Shown one piece after another: positions 1 to 12,093 of a stretch of DNA of 64,000 bases. Position 1 is the stretch's first letter, and every line of letters begins with the position of its first letter. The position numbers and the translations under genes are program-made. Source of the DNA: Vicia villosa (Eukaryota > Streptophyta > Magnoliopsida > Fabales > Fabaceae); assembly GCF_029867415.1 (NCBI RefSeq), contig NC_081182.1:8624646-8688645 (forward strand). The letters are read 5' to 3'. The notes under the pieces were generated by a model. That model was given only the letters and a program-made list of their open reading frames with translations. It was not told the DNA's origin and made no database searches.

Positions 1-37
1 TGCAAAATTACGGTAAGCCACAACTATCGTCAAGCCT

Positions 38-343
38 TTTAGCACTCTATTTTCATAAAAGTTGGTCTCTCGATTTTTCTATTTTTTGTTAGACAAGCAA
101 AGAGTTACAAGGATTTCTCACTTCACATCCTTAAGAGTTCTTAAGTATTTCAAAATTGCAATGTTCCTTATAAGCACATGATTATAGAGTGTTCTTTTAG
201 CACTCTATTTTCATAAAAGTTGGTCTCTCAATTTTTCTATTTTTTGTTAGACAAATAAAGAGTTACATGGATTTCTCACTTCACATCCTTAAGAGCTTTT
301 AAGTATTACAAAATTGTAATGTTCCTTATAAGCACATGATTAG
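38..343. repeat. Tandem duplication, period about 157 bp
   Basis: Two adjacent copies of one non-coding unit begin at about 38 and 195 with the same TTTTAGCACTC start and end with GCACATGATTA. They differ at scattered single positions, so the duplication is not very recent. It lies directly upstream of a decayed Copia element and may be part of its leader or LTR; that link is inference. Confidence 0.8.
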
Positions 344-359
344 ATGGCGTTTGAAAAAA

Positions 360-1690
360 CCAAAAAATTATGACTGAGCAAGTCCAAACATAAAATAAAG
401 GTTGTAGTTTAAAATGGAAGGGAAATGGAAATTCAAAAGATCAAAATCTCTGCGAGATAAATTTAATAAAGGTGATCAACCTGAATCTTCTTAACAAAAT
501 AATAGTGTTTATTTAAAATAGGAAGGGGAAGAAGCAAATGAACAAGAAGAAAATTTGGAGTTATAAAGCAATGATTAGGACACTTTGTAAATGAGTGTAA
601 AAGAAAATATGTTCTTAGAGGCTAATTCAACGCAAATAATGAGCACACATGGATCAATGTGAGAGTGACCCAGACTCTATGTTCCTGATGGAAATAAAAA
701 ATAATGAACTTGGAAGCAAAGATGGGTAGAATTTGGACACATGTTGTTCAAATCACATTATAGGTTATCGAGAACGACTAGTCAATTTTGAGGATTCGAG
801 AAAGACTACGATAATATTTTATGGTAACATAACCATTCCATAATACGGAGTTGGTGATGTTTTGATAAAAAGTTGGCAAGGAAATTAGACACTCGACACA
901 AGTGAGTTGTATGTTTCTAGCATGATGAGTAACTTGTTGAACATGAGTCAATTATAAAGAGGTATTTAATGCACATCAAAACATTTTGAGACCTTGTTTC
1001 TCTCAAAATAGAACTTTTCAGACTCATGTAAATGCAAAATTTTCTCAATGACTTGCTTCTAAGGTGATTAAATATGATACATGACAATGGCACCTCAAGT
1101 ATTGACCCCTTCATTTTAAGAGTATTTGTATCTTTAAGTCAATGAAATGTTACATGTTTTGCACCGAATCAGGTTTTGTATAGATACATGCAAGAATTAT
1201 TTATATGAAAGAAATCAAAGATTTTTTTATGTCTCAGATTCCAATAAGAGATCAAGGTAAGTTTGATGTGGTGCATACGGATGTTTGTGGTCTCTTTGAC
1301 ATAGTGTCTCTATGGTCACATTGGATGAGTTCAATAAAATGATGCGGGTCTATGTAATCAAAAGATAATATGAAGTGCTCCAAGTTTTTGTGAAGTTTAA
1401 AGTGATGGTAAAAAAAAGAAGCAGAAGAGCAACTCAAAATTCTCTTGAGCAATAGAGGTGGGAGTACACTTCACAAAAAAAATTGAATCATTTTGTGAAG
1501 ACCTGAGAATTTAGCAGGAGATCATAGCACCACCCCTTAACATAATGGCCTTGCTGAGAGGAGAAACATGACTATCCAGAACATAATCAGACGCGTATTT
1601 AAACAAAAGAAACCTCTACATGCATTTTATGGTGAAGTAGTGATGAATTCATGTTATGTGCTCAACAGGAGTACAACCAAGAGATTATAC
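360..1690 (+). pseudogene. Decayed Copia retrotransposon relic (gag zinc knuckle, protease, integrase)
   Basis: No long frame survives, but translated pieces follow Copia polyprotein order. Near 565-600 there is a degraded gag zinc knuckle (HFVNEC-like end). At 725-890 a protease stretch shows a DTCCSNH core followed by a GVGDVLIK-like segment. At 1255-1690 integrase pieces read as a VHTDVCG block, then a degenerate HNGLAERRNMTIQN motif. Frameshifts and stops break it throughout. Gene order and motif style fit the Tork/Tnt1 branch of Copia. The right side stops close to an inserted element at 1786. It cannot make protein. Confidence 0.75.
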
Positions 1691-1785
1691 ATGGTCTCAT
1701 AGATAGTTTGGTTAAGTTGCACTCTATTTGTAAAGCACTTAATGATTTTCAAATTTTTGTAATGTTTCGAACGCATCTCATACCA

Positions 1786-2722
1786 GTGGCGGAGCCAGAA
1801 ATTTTTAACAGCCTGGGCAAAAATAATTATTTCTACTGAACCATGGGTTATTCATCTATTTTAATTTTTACACCCTATCTTAATTAATTTTGTCCAAAAA
1901 TCGATTTTTACACCCTATATATACCAATTAATCTTACTAATTATAATATAATTTAAAAATAATTTAAAAAAAAGCAGAGATAATGGGGCGCCTCCCCCTA
2001 TTATATCTCTTAAATGGTTTTGTTTTTTGTTTTTTTAAGGGAAAAAAAAGAAATTAAATGGAATCAAATTGTTGCAAGAAAATAGGCATTTAAACAACCA
2101 ATAAAAAATCAACACAAATTTAATCGCAAGAAACTTAATTAAGGAAAAAAATATTGAAATCAACAAACATCATGTGATAATTGCCATCCTAGGAATTCTT
2201 TCTCCAATTATTATTTGAATTAAAAACTTAATTAAAACAAAATCAATGATAGAAACTCTCTCTCTTAAACAAAGCGGGTTCTCTAAGCTTCTTTCACCAT
2301 CGCTATGCTTCTTCTCTAAACCTAACCAAAAAAAAAACTTGAATCTACGGCAACGGAACAATATCCAATTCTAAACCAAAATTTGGCCACAGATTAAAAC
2401 AAACTCGCATCCGATATTGCAAATTGGTGTACGGATTCGCGAAGAAGCCAAGCCCCCAAACTCAGACAAAGCCAACGCAGAAACAATAGGCAACAACATC
2501 GAGCACAAAAACTCAAACAAACAGAAAAAACAGCATGGCTAAAAGGAAACACAGATGAAAGTTCCACAACCGAAGTCTTAAATTAGTTTTCACATCCTAT
2601 TTTTACTAATGTTGCCCTTAATTTTGTGTAAAAATCGACTATCAGATTGGAGAGAAAACAAAAAAAGTTAGGGTTGAGCCCGGGCGTGTGCCCAGGCTCG
2701 CTGGGCTATAAAACCGCCCGTG
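1786..2722. mobile_element. Non-autonomous DNA element with 10-bp target duplication
   Basis: The block starts GTGGCGGAGCC, a motif common at the edge of plant dispersed repeats, and is bordered on both sides by TCTCATACCA (1776-1785 and 2723-2732). A 9-10-bp duplication suits Mutator-like elements. The terminal inverted repeat is weak, though AGCCTGGGC occurs near both ends in inverted orientation. No transposase frame is present. Confidence 0.55.
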
Positions 2723-2732
2723 TCTCATACCA

Positions 2733-3339
2733 AAAAAAGGTATAAGATTGAATATAAAAGTGAAATAGAGACTTTAGTAGGCTACCACATTGCAAATTCT
2801 TGCAATTTATGCAATTCTATCACCTAGATGATTCTTACGGGAAGTGATTTTATGATCAAGGAGCATGAATAATAATTGGAATATTGAAGACGCTGACTCA
2901 TCTCAAGTGTGTCATTTGTATTCCATGACGACTAGAGTGAACGATATATATCCGAAAGAGGTGTTGTCAAATAGAGAAAGCAAGAAATTTTCAAATAATA
3001 AGATTCCCAACTAAAATTCACCAAGAATTTCATCCTGGCCACATGATCATGCTAAAGGGAGACCTGGGCACCTAACATTATTTATTGATGTTGAGTTATT
3101 TAGCTATGCAGAAGTAGTTATATCCTTTGTGTGGATTAGTGCTACGGGAGATGAAATTAAGAAGGGTTACTACCTATTTTGCTCCCTGTCATATGGGGTC
3201 TATTTGAAAAATCCCCTGCCAAAAAAAATTGCAATTAGTCCCCTAACATATGAAGATTACCCTATTTTGCCCCCTCAAGAAATCTAGTCACCAGAATTAT
3301 TGACATGGCATTGATAGGTTGTTAAAATGTTAAATATTC
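2733..3339. other. Unassigned repeat-like sequence
   Basis: No credible coding frame. The part from about 3160 carries phrases such as CCCCTAACATATGAAG that look like the outer arm of a DNA transposon, but I could not find a matching inverted end. Confidence 0.3.
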
Positions 3340-4690
3340 AAGTTAAAAATATGATCCGAAGGGAAGTTGAACCCAAGAACCAAAGCATACAGAAAAAACA
3401 TCGTTACCACTAGGCTGCAGCTTCATTTTTGACATATATTTGCCTTAGCTAATACTTAATAGTAAACGTTATTATAAACTAAATTATTATAAACTAAATT
3501 AATTTAATTTTAATTTAAACAAGTTTAACTAGTTTTAATTTAACTATATTAATTAACTAGTTTTAAATTAATTAATATAGTTTTAATATAATTAATTTAG
3601 TTTAGTTTTAATTTGGTTTATTTTTAATTACATATAGTTTAAATATTAATGTTAATACATTAATATTTAAAAAATATTAAATATTGTTTATATTTAAAAA
3701 TTTTAATATTTAAATAACTTTAATATTTAAATTATTATTTAAAAATAATTTTCATATTAAGTAATATATTAGTTATTAGTTAATAGTTAATATTTAAATT
3801 AATAATTATTAGTTAATATTTATTTGTTAATAGTTAACGTTATTAATTAAAATTAGTTAAATTATAAAATAATAATTAATATTTATTTTACTGTTAAAGT
3901 TAATTAAATTATAAAACATAAGCTAAATTAAATTATTATAAACTAAATTAATTTAGTTTTAATTTAAATAATTTTAACTAGTTTTAATTTAACTAGATTA
4001 ATTAAACTAGTTTTAAATTAATTAATATAACTAAATATATTTAATTTAGTTTAGTTTTAATTTAGTTTTAATTTGGTTTATTTTTAATTACATAAAAATT
4101 TTAATACTAACTGAATCAAATAAAATTTTTTTATGTTTTATATAATACTTAATAATTTAACATCAATAAACTGTAACAATTTAATGTTAAGAATATTAAA
4201 ATTATTTTAGAATTAAATGAATGATTTATATAGATACTATTTATATAAAATGATGTAATTTAAAAAAATACTGTAGTTATTATCCCATTCAAATTTTATT
4301 TATATGAACATTATTTTTAAATAGTAATTTAATTATTAAAGTTATTTAAATATTAAAGTTATTTAAATATTAACATTTTTAAATATAAACGATATTTAAT
4401 ATTTTTTAAATATTAATGTATTAACATTAATATTTAAACTAATTTATGTAATTTAAAATAAATCAAATTAAAACTAAATTAAAAATAAACTAAATTAATT
4501 ATATTAATACTATATTAATTAATTTAAATTAATTTAGTTTATAATAACATTTTCAGTAAATTAATACTAAATTAATTTAGTTTTTAATAACGTTTTCAGT
4601 AACTATTAAATGTCAAAAACGAAGTAAGTGTGTTTTTCCTGTAACTATGGGTCTTGGATTTAACTCCCCTTGAGACCATATTTAGTCTCG
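3340..4690. repeat. Long AT-rich foldback (inverted repeat) element
   Basis: The left arm (about 3340-3755) is matched in reverse complement by the right arm (about 4306-4690). The outermost parts pair as GAAGTTGAACCCAAGAACC against GGAGTTAAATCCAAGACCC, and the match continues through long TAAACTAAATTAATTT-type stretches. Arms are roughly 400 bp with many small differences. The loop (about 3756-4305) repeats part of the arm sequence once more at 3910-4100. No coding capacity; such structures usually derive from DNA transposons. It sits directly upstream of a Copia integrase relic. Confidence 0.7.
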
Positions 4691-4739
4691 TTACTTGAAC
4701 AAAATATATATATTGAAATCAAATGGGTATTCAAAGTGA

Positions 4740-6345
4740 AGCACCTTTGTGGTGCTAGATATTGCTAACAATTGTTGATGACTTCTTGAGAGCAATGTAG
4801 ATTTATCTTATCTTTGATAAAACATAAATCTCTAAATATCTTCATCAATTTTTTACAATGGTTTAACAAAAATTTAGTGCACGCGTAAATATCAATAAAA
4901 GCGATAATGGAACTGAGTTTTGTTGTATGAAACCAAATTTCCGTGATCCTGGTATTATTCATGAAAGTTGATATGTTGGGACACCACAACAAAATGGAAG
5001 AGTGGAGCAGAAGTATAGACACATTCTTTATGTTTCTCGTGCATTTCACTTCAAAGCTCAATTTCCAATTAAATTTTAGGGAAAATTTTCTCTTGCTCCA
5101 TGTTACTTGATTAATCAAACTTCTGCAGGAAACTTAGATGGTAAAAATCCACTTAAACTCTTATATGATAATCTTACCCTCAACTTGGTTGTTTCCAATA
5201 ACAATGAGTCTTGCTTTATAACGTTCAATAGTTCCATTTGAATTATACTTAATTCGATACACCTATATTTTGTTGATAATTTTTGTTTAGAGAAAGTTTT
5301 TCTGCTGTCGACATGCCATTATTTTTAAGAGCCTAAATTTCTAGTTGTATGACATTTCTCCATTGAATATTATGATATTTATGCTACTGTTATAAAATAG
5401 TAATTGTAAGAAAAATTCTCGTTGTTGGTGCATCAAAACATTGAGAAATTCATCAAATGGATGTTCACAGTGTTTTTTAACATGGAGAGATTGATGAAGA
5501 AGTGTATATGAAAATTACATCCCAACTTTAGGACTTATGTACAAAATCAAACATGTCGCTTGCACAAATTTCTATACGCTTGAAACAGACATCTCGATGT
5601 TGGTTTCCAACTCAAAAGCGCTCTTCTACAATATGGTTTCACACAATCATACTCGGATTAGTCTCTCTTTACTCTACATTGTGACTTAGTAGAGTTGTGT
5701 GTGTTAGTTTATGTCGATGACCTTATCATTCCGAAAAACAATAACAAATCAATTGAGTCCGTCAAATCCTACTTGAGCTTATGCTTTCATATGAAAGATC
5801 TTGGCCTTTTAAAATATTTTCTTAGCATTGAGGTGGATCAAGTTTCAAAGGAATATTTTTGTGCCAAAAAAATATACACTTGACATCATCACCGAAGATG
5901 GGTTGTTGGGTGTTAATCCTGTTGACTTTCCCTTAGATTAAAATCACCATCTTTCATTGTCTACTAGAACTGCATTTTTCAGTCGGGATTGCCATCAAAG
6001 ACTAGTCGGTTGTTTGGTCTACTTAATTGTCACTAGATCAGAATTCTTTTACTATGTTCATATGTTGGCTAAATTTATGCAAAAACTCTCCGTGTTGTTC
6101 TCTATCTCAAAGGAAATCTCGGCCAACGTATCCTTCTCCAAGCTGATTGTGATCTTCAAATTATCGTTTGGTGTGATTCTGATTGGGAAGTTTTCCCTTT
6201 GATGATGCACTCTCTTATAAAATATATTGTTTTTCTTGATAACTCGCCTATTTCTCAGAAAATAAAAAAACAACAAATTATCTGGCATTCCTTTGCCAAG
6301 GCAGAATATCGTTTTATGGCTAATTTTGCATGAGAGCTCAAATGA
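4740..6345 (+). pseudogene. Decayed Copia pol relic (integrase, reverse transcriptase, RNase H)
   Basis: Integrase pieces at 4770-5110 include SDNGTEF and VGTPQQNGRVEQKYRH, interrupted by stops. A reverse transcriptase piece at 5690-5880 contains the YVDD catalytic box (LVYVDDLII). A thumb-like stretch at 5957-6060 has RLVGCLVYLIVTRSE. Near 6285-6330 an RNase H end reads WHSFAKAEYRFMA, matching the family's SSAEAEYRAMA. Order and motifs fix it as plus-strand Copia pol. It ends at an AT microsatellite and no LTR is recognised. It carries an earlier part of integrase than the relic at 360-1690, so it is probably a separate insertion. Confidence 0.8.
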
Positions 6346-6360
6346 CTCAAAATATTTTCG

Positions 6361-6361
<1 letters not shown>

Positions 6362-6434
<73 letters not shown>
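6362..6434. repeat. (AT)n microsatellite
   Basis: Uninterrupted AT dinucleotide run of about 36 units at the 3' edge of the Copia relic. Confidence 0.97.
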
Positions 6435-6436
<2 letters not shown>

Positions 6437-7117
6437 AAAGTATTAATACTTTTTCTTAATTATATTGAATCGGCTTAGATTGAATCATTGCCTCAATCAT
6501 GCGGATAAACAAGTTTCAAATATAATATCCACCATAGATCATAATTATATCTTAATTATATGAGATATAAGTTTCTTATGTGAGTCAAAAAGGTACAAAC
6601 ATATGAAATGTTTACTTTTAAAGATATAGTATGAGATAGTTTCTCGTGAGATGTAATGATGAAATGATATGCATTACTAAGAAAGATAATAATTTAGTAG
6701 TACTATTGTGGCATGCGCGTAAAGGAACAATAGAGAACTAGTGACGTGCGATATGGCACTTAGCAACAATAAAAAAATCAAAATGAAAAACAATGAAATT
6801 TAGTTAAATAACATTTTGTGTGTCTCTTATAAAATAAAATTGGTAAGAGAGTGTATTATCTAGTTCTCAAAAACTAGTGTATGATTTTATTTTATTTTTA
6901 TAAAAAAGAATTTAAATAAAATTAATAAAAATATGTTGTTTTTTAATTTGTAAAAATCACTATTACTAAAAAAAATTAATGCACTAGTACTAAATAAATG
7001 TTATGTGAGATTATTAAATTTTGAGTTCTTTTTTAATTTGAAATGACTCATTAGATAATTCATCTTTCAAATATTTGATAGACTCAAAGTTTATTTTAAA
7101 ATAAAGCATTAAAAACA
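6435..7117. other. AT-rich intergenic sequence, no feature seen
   Basis: Stops in all frames and no repeat boundary or RNA gene recognised. Confidence 0.5.
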
Positions 7118-7118
7118 A

Positions 7119-7296
7119 TGGGTCATGCTAACATGTATTCTAAGGACACATGTTAAGGATACTATAATTAAAAAAATTAAGTGTAATAAAATCAAATTTA
7201 AAATTTCAAAACATTCAATGTACGTATTTCAAGAAAATATTTCTACAAATAATATATTAATTTGTTTCTTTAGGACACACGTTAGCTTTTCCAAAA
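7119..7296. mobile_element. Small MITE-like element
   Basis: GCTAACATGTATTCTAAGGA at the left is matched in inverted orientation by GCTAACGTGTGTCCTAAAGA from the right. The short AT-rich centre has no coding capacity. Exact ends and target duplication are unclear, so the superfamily is left open. Confidence 0.5.
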
Positions 7297-7682
7297 ACAA
7301 TATATAATATATTAATAAATTTATTTATTTAGCATCTCAGGAAAATAAATTATTTTGAACATTTGTTGTCAAATTATATTTATTATTTTTATTATCAGTT
7401 TCGGTATAAAAAGAAGAGAAATTCCACTTCTTAGTTATGAGAAATTGTAGAAATGAATTACATAGTGAAAGTGAATGAAAGTTGTGTTTGTCACTTAGAA
7501 ATATTGAGAATGAATTCCTAAATTAGTGTTGTTAGTTAATTCACTAAGTTAAACTTGTTATATTTAGCTAGCAATGAATTAAATGTATTAGGTTGAAATT
7601 AGTTGTAACAATCATTCATTAATATATTTATTAATATTTTGATTGACTTTCACATTCAGGTACTTATTGATGAAGGCAGTTT
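7297..7682. other. AT-rich intergenic sequence, no feature seen
   Basis: No coding frame, RNA gene or repeat edge recognised. Confidence 0.5.
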
Positions 7683-9113
7683 TCACATTATCTGATAACG
7701 TGTGAACATAATGCTACAAGACAAACTAAAAAACATTTTGATGGCTTTAAGATGATCAATGGGAGTAGAAGCTTCGTCAAAGTCAACCTCTTTGATTTGA
7801 GCATAGTCTTGTGCTACAAGTTGTGTCTTCTTTCTAGTAATTGTCTCATTACTTTTCTTGTTAAAAGGCACCTCCATGCCATTCCATTTGTTATTAACAT
7901 CTTCCTCCACACCGTCTTGGACATGATCATCATCACTCACAGAATTATTCTCAGGTGTCACATGATCATTCTCCTTATGAATTTGAGACTTTGTCTCCAA
8001 CATGTCGAACAGAATGTCCGACACATCTTAATCGAAATCTTGACTTACCAGATTAGTTTCTAGGGTCTCATTAGCAACAATCTTTTGAACAAGAGGGTGA
8101 TTTCTTACAAGCTCATACAAGAGTGGGACATCAATAACATTTTCACCGGCAGCCATATCAGACTCGTCAAAATATGGAATATTGTGGGGGAACATTGTCA
8201 AAGACATGTTTCCTGACATATAGCTTATAACTGAAATTCAACACACTAAGAGGAACACCAATTTCAACTTCCTAAAACATAATATCATTTTTTGAATAGT
8301 GAAAATTCCATAGGAAGAATTATGCCATAATCACTAATTTTTTTAGCTTCTTCTGAACCACTGTTGGTTGTTCAATGTTGGGAGGACCTCCGGCCTTACC
8401 AACAACCTTCCCTTCAATAACAACTCCATGCATGAATCTCTTAAAGTCCATAAGTGGTAATTCATAAACATGAGTAAGATGTTGAAACATGTTAAAACAT
8501 CTTATATGACATCTTGGTTTGCTTCCCAAGTTGACAAACGTCAGAGATTTTACCTTCTTCAAATTTAAGATCAGACATTCAAAAGACAACTTTCTCTACA
8601 ACAAATTTCCTCGTACTCCCATGCTTTATGTGTCATAGCTTTATTTCTGTATCTTAAATTTCATCAAAAGTGACATTGTAGGTTTTTCTTTATTTAGTTA
8701 CTTGGAAAACTTGAGCATTCAACCTGAATATGTCCAAAATCTTTGTATTTAAGACATTGGATCTAGTTGAATTTTTCACCACCTATTCCTTTATGATGAA
8801 AGTTAAACCTCTTAAAATTGTGTTGCTGATTGTCTTGAACATTTGTAGAGACATTATTCCCAGATCTCATATCTAGTTTTCACATAATTTTACTAAAGAT
8901 CTTAGCAAGTCTGAGTTTTTCTTCAGTATCATAATCTACTTGGTCTTCACAATCTTCATAATTTTCTTCAATTATATTCTTGGTAGGACTCTTAATACCA
9001 AAACGAATCTTTGGTCGATGAATTGATCCTCCTTTTTTGAAATTCTACGTCATGAACAGAATAAGAACCCTAGAACACACTCAAACTGAACATAGTGCCT
9101 ACTCTGATACCAA
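7683..9113 (-). pseudogene. Decayed minus-strand Copia relic with primer-binding site
   Basis: On the minus strand, 7683-8024 encodes a piece with KKTQLVAQDYAQ followed by DFDEASTPIDHLKAI, which matches the start of Copia reverse transcriptase (the usual wording is RLVAQGYTQ and DYDETFAPVARLEAI). Near 8725-8770 is a gag zinc knuckle with the second Cys replaced by Tyr (C-x2-Y-x4-H-x4-C). At 9101-9113 the minus strand reads TTGGTATCAGAGT, the primer-binding site pairing with initiator tRNA-Met. Much of gag and pol is missing between these marks, so the element is internally deleted and dead. Confidence 0.75.
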
Positions 9114-10188
9114 TTAAAATTATGCTCATAGAAGGACAGATGTCCGACATAATGTATGGCATAATATACTTACATAATAGACAGAATAATGGTAGAATAA
9201 AAATAACACATGAATTATTAGCCTAGTTCGATGCAATATCACCTACGTTTGGGGGACATTCAACCCAAGAAAGAAAATCTTCTCTAAATAGTAAAAGTAC
9301 AAACAGTATTAAATGAACAAACCTTGTTCAATACCTCTCTTCCTAACACTACCCGTAAATTTCTATTCAGGACTCCCTATAGAACTATTCCACTCTCAAT
9401 AGTTAAAAGGACAAATGGGCTTACTCTAAACTCTTCCAGTTCAAGGCCACTTTCCTAATACTACATGTGAAGATTCGTTCAGGCTCCCCCTAAAAAAAAA
9501 GACCCCACTCACTTTCACTCAAACACTCTCCATGTTTTTGGAAAATTACAATATGATTAAAAATATGGAACAACTAAACACACACAAATACTCTTTTCTC
9601 AATCATATAAAATTAGTATCTAGGAATAGAGTATTACAACAAAAACTCTAAGACAATACTCAACTAAAACTCTCTTATAAAGTTGATTTTTCTCTAAAGT
9701 TCTAAGTTTTCAAAAAGGAGATGAACTCCTTATACAACCACAAAAGTCCACCTCCAAAAGCCCATAATGGTTTAAGTCATGAGTTTCGTTTGACTTCTAA
9801 AAAGAACATGAGATAAATCTTCAATAATGATGATTTCTAATCTTGATTGATTACCTTGAATAAATCTGAATCTCTTAATTATTCTTGTTGTATTTGATTC
9901 AGATCACATCCCTCAAAAACATACATGATCAATCAAATCTTTATTAGGAAGATTGAAATCCTTGATTGATACAATCTCGAACAATTAAGGATTCCACATG
10001 CAATGTTGCTAAAATAAGATCTTTTCCAAATCCAAACACATGCTCACACACTTATATATTTTATATAACAAAAAGGAAACAAATCTTAAAAGAAAAATAT
10101 ATACTTCAATTTATGTTGCTCACCAAGTAACACTCCGAGAGAGATGTCTCACAAATCGTGGAACATTTCTCTTCACATCTGTCCCCAT
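9114..10188 (-). repeat. Possible 5' LTR of the minus-strand Copia relic
   Basis: Non-coding sequence directly upstream (in minus-strand sense) of the primer-binding site, which is where the 5' LTR should lie. GAGCA just before the primer site could be its end. I found no second LTR copy and the outer boundary is not visible. Confidence 0.35.
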
Positions 10189-10440
10189 CACTACTACATA
10201 AAAGGTATACCATAACGATTGGAAAAGGGATACTGCAATGTGTGTCAAGCCTCGTAAGGTAAGGAGTGGTTGTATGTATGATACTTTCCACAACGGTCGT
10301 GTGACCGTGATTATCAAGTCAAGTAACGCGCTACCTATCACAACAGTTACTTCAAACAACCGTTGTGATATGCTTTAAAGAAAAAAAATTAACGACGACT
10401 GTTCTAAACACTCGTTGTGATATATACACTGAGTTTATTA
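10189..10440. mobile_element. CACTA-like transposon terminal fragment
   Basis: Begins CACTACTACATAAAAGG, close to the CACTACAAGAAA ends of plant CACTA elements. It is followed by several degenerate subterminal units of the form ACAACSGTTGT in both orientations (for example near 10280, 10340, 10360 and 10410). The matching far end was not found, so this is a fragment. Confidence 0.45.
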
Positions 10441-11180
10441 TAAATTATGTGGAATGCTTATTTTTCCAATACTCACTAAACATATAACATTTTAATTTAA
10501 TCTAGAACATTATAATAATACAAATAAAGTTATATTAGAAGAACAAGTTACATTTTCAATGCTAAACAAAAATTCTTCAGCTCTTTATCTGCATTTTGCT
10601 CTTTAATTGTTAAAACTTGTTTTGATGCTCCTTGTTCTTCAACCCTCTTCCTTTACCTCTAGTTCATTTACATCATATTATTTACTTTGCAAACTAAATT
10701 AGAGGTGAAGGAATAGAAGGTTGAAGATTAGTGGTGAAGGAAGAGAAGGTTGAAGAACTAAAATTATTAAACCAAGTTATAATGATTAAAGAGAAAAATA
10801 TAGATAATGGGCTTAAGAACTCTGGTCTAGAATTGAAAATGTAACTTGTTTTCAAATATAACATTATCTATCATATTATAATTTTTTTGTGCAATCTAAA
10901 AAGTTATATATTTGGTAAGGTGTTGAAAAAACACTCAAACCACATAAGATATAATAAACTCATCTTAAACAAACATTAACAACAACATTCATTAATAATA
11001 AACCTTAAACAACATACAACTTTTATATGTAACAACAACATCAACTAATAAAATGTGTAAAAAAAAACGTACTTGTCTCATTATGGCATCCACGAAGAAG
11101 ATGTACATGGCTGGTGGAAAATTTGAATTTTTATAACTTAGTTTAAAATATAATGATTTGAAGTCATACTATGTATGACT
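10441..11180. other. Intergenic sequence, no feature seen
   Basis: Short direct repetition of a GAAGGTTGAAGA-like phrase near 10690-10760, otherwise AT-rich with no gene or repeat boundary. Confidence 0.4.
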
Positions 11181-11186
11181 ACATCG

Positions 11187-11263
11187 TTATAGTTCAGTTG
11201 GCATTAGTGTGTGTATTGTGTGCCTGTCCCAGGTCTGGGGTTTGAATCCCCCTCGCCCCAGAC
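11187..11263 (+). repeat. tRNA-like module (SINE head)
   Basis: An A-box-like TAGTTCAGTTGG (11191-11202) and a B-box GGTTTGAATCC (11240-11250) are spaced as in a tRNA gene. The B-box sits in a good T-arm (GGGG, TTTGAAT loop, CCCC). The acceptor arms do not pair, so it is not a working tRNA. An internal RNA polymerase III promoter of this kind is typical of a SINE head. Confidence 0.55.
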
Positions 11264-11342
11264 ATTTTGCTTTTATTTTTTTTACATGTTTTGATACTTG
11301 TTTTACTTGATATTGAATTGGGCTCACTCTTATGTAACCAAA

Positions 11343-11420
11343 TGAGTGTTGGCCTAGTGGTGTTAGTTTTGAATAGTGAACAAGGGTGTGTGAGTTCAAG
11401 CCTTGGGCTCCACAAATCCA
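11343..11420 (+). repeat. Second tRNA-like module (SINE head)
   Basis: A-box TGGCCTAGTGG (11350-11360) fits the polymerase III consensus well. B-box-like GAGTTCAAGCC lies at 11392-11402. Same strand and about 155 bp downstream of the first module, but clearly a different sequence. A T-rich run follows at 11424-11428. Confidence 0.5.
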
Positions 11421-11689
11421 TCTTTTTATCACTCATTTATTTTAATTTCTTCACAACTTTGAAAAATGTTTTAAAATAGTAAAATTAATCTTTTTTACTC
11501 CAATTTTTTTGCGTAGCTTATTTATGTTATATATTTTCATGTCATAAATTAAAAATACAAAATATATGTATTTTACTCTATTTAAAAATTAAATCAAAAA
11601 CATGTCTTCTATGTATTGAAAAATCAACAAAAATCATTCCTTTTTGAATATTTTCTTCAAATTAACTGTGTATTTTTGTAAATATATGT

Positions 11690-12093
11690 TTAGGGTTAGG
11701 ACAATGTGTCATTGACTTTTCCATGTACCCTTAGACCAATTATCTTTTAGAATTTGGTATTTAATCAATAAAAAATTAATTAGGTTTAGGTGTGATTCAA
11801 AAACCCTAATTCCAAAAATAGTTTGATCTTTGTTTATTCATGTTAAATATGACTTGATCATTGTCCTTTGTACTTGTACATATACTTGTTGATTTTTATC
11901 CTTGTTTTTTGTACTTATTATCCATTGTATTATCATATACTTTGTTTATCTAACCCACGTGCATGAGTTTCATAATTCATCATCCATCATTTATTCATAC
12001 ATGAATTAATCCAAAGGTATAAACATCCGTGTTCATTATCATTGATGATTATCATATTTACTTGTTTGTCTTTTGTGACACATGTTATCACAC
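11690..12093 (+). repeat. Ogre-like LTR, left part (split by insertion)
   Basis: Non-coding sequence that continues, after removal of the inserted element 12094-16961 and one copy of CACAC, into 16962-17852, which ends at a tRNA-Arg-type primer site. The left limit is approximate; no clear TG start could be chosen. Confidence 0.5.

Noticed and set aside
11187..11263. A working tRNA gene
   Set aside because: A and B boxes and T-arm are present, but acceptor and anticodon arms do not form, and a second module lies beside it; a SINE head fits better.
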